Positions 60,921 to 64,000 of a stretch of 64,000 nucleotides of DNA are shown here, piece after piece. The translations under genes were made by a program, and so were the position numbers. The notes under the pieces were generated by a model. The model searched no databases. It was not told where the DNA came from and saw only the letters and a list, made by a program, of their open reading frames with translations. Source of the DNA: JAPOUP01 sp965221405 (GTDB lineage: Bacteria; Pseudomonadota; Alphaproteobacteria; Rhodobacterales; Rhodobacteraceae); contig CBDCSE010000002.1 of NCBI GenBank assembly GCA_965221405.1, positions 992,001 to 1,056,000 of the forward strand, read 5' to 3'. The first letter of the stretch is position 1. Each line of letters opens with the position of its first letter.

Positions 60921-63086
60921 ATGTCACTCTCCGAGCAACAGCATGATCCAGACCTTCAGCCAGACAGGAAGCTCGAGGGCGGCATCAGATTTGTAATGCA
61001 TACCGAATTCCAGCCGGCAGGCGACCAGCCGACCGCCATTGCCGAACTCGCCCGGGGCATCCACGACGGAGAACAGAACCAGGTCCTTCTCGGCGCCACC
61101 GGAACCGGCAAGACTTACACCATGGCCAAGGTCATCGAGGAGACCCAGCGTCCGGCGATCGTTCTGGCACCCAACAAGACACTCGCGGCCCAGCTATATG
61201 GCGAGTTCAAGGGGTTCTTTCCGGAGAACGCGGTCGAGTATTTCGTGAGCTACTACGACTACTATCAGCCGGAAGCCTATGTGCCGCGCTCGGACACTTA
61301 CATCGAGAAGGAATCCCAGATAAACGAGCAGATCGACCGGATGCGCCACTCCGCGACGCGAGCCCTTCTGGAACGCGACGATGTCATCATCGTGGCATCG
61401 GTCAGCTGCATTTACGGAATCGGTTCGGTAGAGACCTACGGAGCCATGACGCAGGACCTCGTGGCGGGCAGGCCCTACGACCAACGCCGTATAATGGCGG
61501 ATCTTGTCACCCAACAGTACCGCCGCAATGACCAGGCGTTCCAACGAGGGTGCTTCCGCGTGCGTGGTGACATCCTCGAGATATTCCCCGCCCATCTGGA
61601 GGACCGCGCCTGGCGACTGTCGTTCTTCGGAGAGGAGCTGGAGTCCATCGCCGAATTCGATCCACTTACCGGCCAGAAAACCGGCCGGTTCGACCGCATC
61701 CGCATCTATGCGAACAGTCACTACGTGACACCACGGCCAACACTCCAGCAGGCTATCGTCAATGTCAAGAAAGAGCTCCGCCAGCGCCTGGACCAGCTGG
61801 TGTCCGAAAAGAGATTCCTGGAGGCCCAACGGCTCGAGCAACGCACAAACTTCGATCTCGAAATGCTCGAAGCCACCGGATCCTGCAACGGAATCGAGAA
61901 TTACTCCCGCTATCTCACCGGCCGCCGCTCCGGTGAGCCGCCTCCCACCCTGTTTGAATTCATTCCCGACCATGCCATTGTTTTCGCGGATGAATCCCAT
62001 GTGTCGATCCCCCAGATCGGAGGCATGTACCGGGGCGATTACCGTCGCAAGTTCACGCTCGCGGAGCACGGCTTCCGTCTGCCGTCCTGCATGGATAACC
62101 GCCCGCTTAAAGCGGAGGAGTGGAACGCCATGCGACCCCAGTCGATTTTCGTCTCCGCGACCCCGGCCGCCTGGGAACTCGACCAGACGGACGGCGTGTT
62201 CACCGAACAGGTGATACGCCCTACAGGCCTGGTGGATCCCGAAGTCGACGTCCGCCCCGTCGAGACACAGGTCGATGATCTTCTGGACGAGGTTCGCAGA
62301 GTCGCTGAACGGGGTGACCGCACCCTGGTCACCACCCTCACCAAGCGTATGGCGGAGGATCTCACCGAATATCTGCACGAGCAGGGAATCCGTGTCCGCT
62401 ACCTGCACTCAGACATCGACACGATCGAGCGAATTGAGATCCTACGTGACCTCAGGCTTGGCGCGTTCGACGTACTTGTGGGGATCAATCTGCTGCGTGA
62501 GGGACTGGACATTCCCGAATGCGGTCTTGTCGCGATCCTTGACGCGGACAAGGAGGGGTTTCTGAGGTCGGAAACCTCACTCATCCAGACGATCGGCCGG
62601 GCGGCACGAAACGCGGAAGGTCGCGTCATAATGTACGCGGATCGCATGACGGGTTCCATGGACCGGGCCCTCAGGGAAACCGAACGCCGGCGCTCGAAGC
62701 AGATCGCCTACAACGAAGCCAACGGCATTACGCCCGAAACGGTCAAGAAGAATGTCAAGGACATTCTAGCCGGCCTGTACAAAGGCGACACCGACATGGC
62801 CCGCGTGACCGCGACGGTTGAAATGCCCGCGATCGGAGACAACCTCCAGTCACATCTGGACGCACTGCGCGTCGACATGGCCCAGGCGGCAGAGAACCTT
62901 GAATTCGAGGAAGCCGCCCGTTTACGCGATGAAATCAAGCGTCTCGAGGCGGTTGATCTCGCGGTACACGACGATCCGATGGCCCGCCAGAGCGCTATCG
63001 AAGCGGCGAGCCTGACCGCGTCCGGGCGCTCCACCTCAGGACGGGCGGGGCAGCGAAGCGGTAAGGCGCGACGCAGAAAACGCTGA
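60921..63086 (+). CDS. uvrB: Excinuclease ABC subunit B
   Basis: A protein of 721 residues from ATG 60921 (MSLSEQQHDPDLQ), chosen for its strong RBS. An upstream frame to 60561 covers the divergent gene. Motifs: Walker A LLGATGTGKTYTMAKVIEET, the beta-hairpin region YYDYYQPEAYVPRSDTYIEK, Walker B-like IVFADESHVSIPQIGGMYRG, helicase VI QTIGRAARNAEGRVIMYADR and the C-terminal UVR motif NLEFEEAARLRDEIKRLE. It is the damage-verification helicase of nucleotide excision repair, working with UvrC encoded 6 kb away. Confidence 0.96.
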   Translation: MSLSEQQHDPDLQPDRKLEGGIRFVMHTEFQPAGDQPTAIAELARGIHDGEQNQVLLGATGTGKTYTMAKVIEETQRPAIVLAPNKTLAAQLYGEFKGFFPENAVEYFVSYYDYYQPEAYVPRSDTYIEKESQINEQIDRMRHSATRALLERDDVIIVASVSCIYGIGSVETYGAMTQDLVAGRPYDQRRIMADLVTQQYRRNDQAFQRGCFRVRGDILEIFPAHLEDRAWRLSFFGEELESIAEFDPLTGQKTGRFDRIRIYANSHYVTPRPTLQQAIVNVKKELRQRLDQLVSEKRFLEAQRLEQRTNFDLEMLEATGSCNGIENYSRYLTGRRSGEPPPTLFEFIPDHAIVFADESHVSIPQIGGMYRGDYRRKFTLAEHGFRLPSCMDNRPLKAEEWNAMRPQSIFVSATPAAWELDQTDGVFTEQVIRPTGLVDPEVDVRPVETQVDDLLDEVRRVAERGDRTLVTTLTKRMAEDLTEYLHEQGIRVRYLHSDIDTIERIEILRDLRLGAFDVLVGINLLREGLDIPECGLVAILDADKEGFLRSETSLIQTIGRAARNAEGRVIMYADRMTGSMDRALRETERRRSKQIAYNEANGITPETVKKNVKDILAGLYKGDTDMARVTATVEMPAIGDNLQSHLDALRVDMAQAAENLEFEEAARLRDEIKRLEAVDLAVHDDPMARQSAIEAASLTASGRSTSGRAGQRSGKARRRKR

Positions 63087-63698
63087 GCGGAGGCAACGCG
63101 GCTGCGAATTGGGATCCCCCCTCCCGCCCGCGGAAACAGCCATCGTCACGTCATGGACCACGAACCGGAACGGTCGGGAGTTCGCCCATATATTTCAGCA
63201 TATCTGGCTGCATGGCACCGTGACCCGTGATATATACAAGATTTCCAGCAGGTTACATATGGGCGGTGAAAAGACCTATGCTTATACGGGCTGCGGCATC
63301 CCGGTCGGCTCCACGCGCTTATCGAGCATAGCTTGCCAAGCCTCGTGGCCCGGCGGGTTACGGGAATCGCGCTGGGGACGAGGACGTGAACGACCAGGAC
63401 CGGCTTCGCGACGACAGCAACTGGCCCTGGCGATGGGACGGGGCGACATCTCCGGCGTGGATCGGGTTCGAGAAAGCGATCCGGGCCACCCCTGACGGGC
63501 TCCAGTCCCCCGACCGGCTCGAGCCGCGCCCACCCTGGGCGGCGACAGACAGACTAAAGAGGATCACCGCCGATCTGGACATCCGTCCGGAGTACCTCAA
63601 ACCATAGCGTGGCCTCCATGATCCACTCCGACATCTGCCTGCGGGTCGAAGTGACAGTTGTCCGGCGGAACTCACGCCCGTCAGGACGACACGCCGTT
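63087..63698. other. Intergenic region with one possible small gene
   Basis: A plus-strand frame of 73 codons at 63386-63607 (GTG start; DRLRDDSNWPWRWDGATSPA, RITADLDIRPEYLKP) has natural composition and a GGACGAGG ahead of it. I recognise no family, and the opposite strand is also open, so it is not listed as a gene. AT-rich sequence at 63185-63270 may carry a promoter. Confidence 0.35.
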
Positions 63699-64000
63699 TC
63701 ATGGCGCGCCGGGATTTCCGGGCTGGGTGCCCAACCCGTTGAGCGGCGGCGGTAGCCTGGATGTTTCCAGCCCCAATCTCGCAAGGGCGTGCCAGTAGGC
63801 CGTGGCATTGGCGGTCAGCACCGGACAGTCCAGCGACTGAGAGAGGCGGGGGCCAGCCTCCAGGACCGAGAGATTTGTGCCGACGATAAGGAGCGCATCA
63901 ACCGGCACGGCAGTAAGTGCCTCGGCGGCGGTCTCGACCTCGTCCGCGTGTATCTCAGCGATAGCAGTGGGACTCTTGGCCTTGAGCGAACGGATGGTTG
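63699..64000 (-). CDS. Asp/Glu racemase or maleate isomerase-like protein (5' part outside window)
   Basis: An incomplete minus-strand gene. Only the last 100 residues are in the window, ending at 63699. The region VDALLIVGTNLSVLEAGPRL followed by CPVLTANATAYWHALARLGL matches the C-terminal end of the arylmalonate decarboxylase/maleate isomerase/Asp-Glu racemase group (family pattern ISCTNLRTLD... KPVLSSNQATAWHALR). The Cys that normally precedes TNL is Gly here. The last 20 residues (PPPLNGLGTQPGNPGAP) are unusual. Confidence 0.7.
   Translation of the reverse strand, partial: TIRSLKAKSPTAIAEIHADEVETAAEALTAVPVDALLIVGTNLSVLEAGPRLSQSLDCPVLTANATAYWHALARLGLETSRLPPPLNGLGTQPGNPGAP

Noticed and set aside
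61194..62408. A 404-codon open frame on the minus strand opposite uvrB
   Set aside because: It mirrors the codon structure of uvrB, has no recognisable domain and no RBS, and uvrB is certain.
1..64000. CRISPR array or prophage
   Set aside because: No regularly spaced direct repeats and no phage structural or packaging genes were seen. Mobile content is limited to IS elements and toxin-antitoxin modules.

Overview
The window comes from the chromosome of a GC-rich alphaproteobacterium, most likely a member of the Rhodobacterales. The best evidence is gene order: an S49 peptidase, a tiny zinc-ribbon protein, a CaCA exchanger, an SDR, uvrC, pgsA, moaD and moaE on one side, and an NDUFS4-like complex I subunit beside tRNA-Arg(TCT) and uvrB on the other. 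The genome is heavily eroded by insertion sequences. IS fragments, frameshifted transposases and toxin-antitoxin scraps fill almost every gap. Together with taurine use and a contingency-type glycosyltransferase, this suggests a host-associated, possibly marine, lifestyle. That last step is inference.

Layout. 1-2.9 kb: an exporter pair (FtsX-like permease, cut by the window edge, and its ATPase) divergent from a TesA-like esterase. 3.5-18.4 kb: a sugar or polyol uptake and catabolism locus. UgpC-type ATPase, glycerol-1-phosphate dehydrogenase-like protein, SIS isomerase and SDR are on the minus strand. The binding protein, two permeases and an FGGY kinase are on the plus strand. About 4 kb of IS debris now separates the two arms. 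19.2-31.4 kb: taurine catabolism with citrate synthase, pta, xsc, tauR, tpa and tauABC, broken by a frameshifted VapBC module. 31.5-35.2 kb: an isolated PD-(D/E)XK-like protein between IS630 remnants, and an IS630 copy inserted with a TA duplication into an older IS4-like gene.

35.4-47.4 kb: aerobic phenylacetate degradation. paaABCDE is followed by an IS/toxin-antitoxin island with an intact BrnTA, then paaK and paaI on the minus strand, paaZ, and a PaaX-type regulator. Inverted repeats lie in front of paaA, between paaI and paaZ, and in front of paaX. The paaF, G, H and J beta-oxidation genes are not in the window. 48.4-52.8 kb: an ABC exporter pair and the conserved sppA-like/CaCA/SDR run. 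52.85-58.9 kb: an AT-rich intergenic region with a perfect DnaA box, uvrC, a dead IS, pgsA and moaDE. 59.2-64 kb: a family 25 glycosyltransferase carrying a 19-base G tract, tRNA-Arg, the complex I subunit, uvrB, and the end of an Asp/Glu racemase-like gene.

The most interesting points are: the G19 tract as a probable phase-variation switch; a recurring IS end module seen four times; a perfect 57-bp palindrome; an ISKra4 transposase whose two halves lie 10.4 kb apart but nearly complete each other; the lone nuclease-like gene; and the polyol locus built around a bacterial G1P dehydrogenase homologue.
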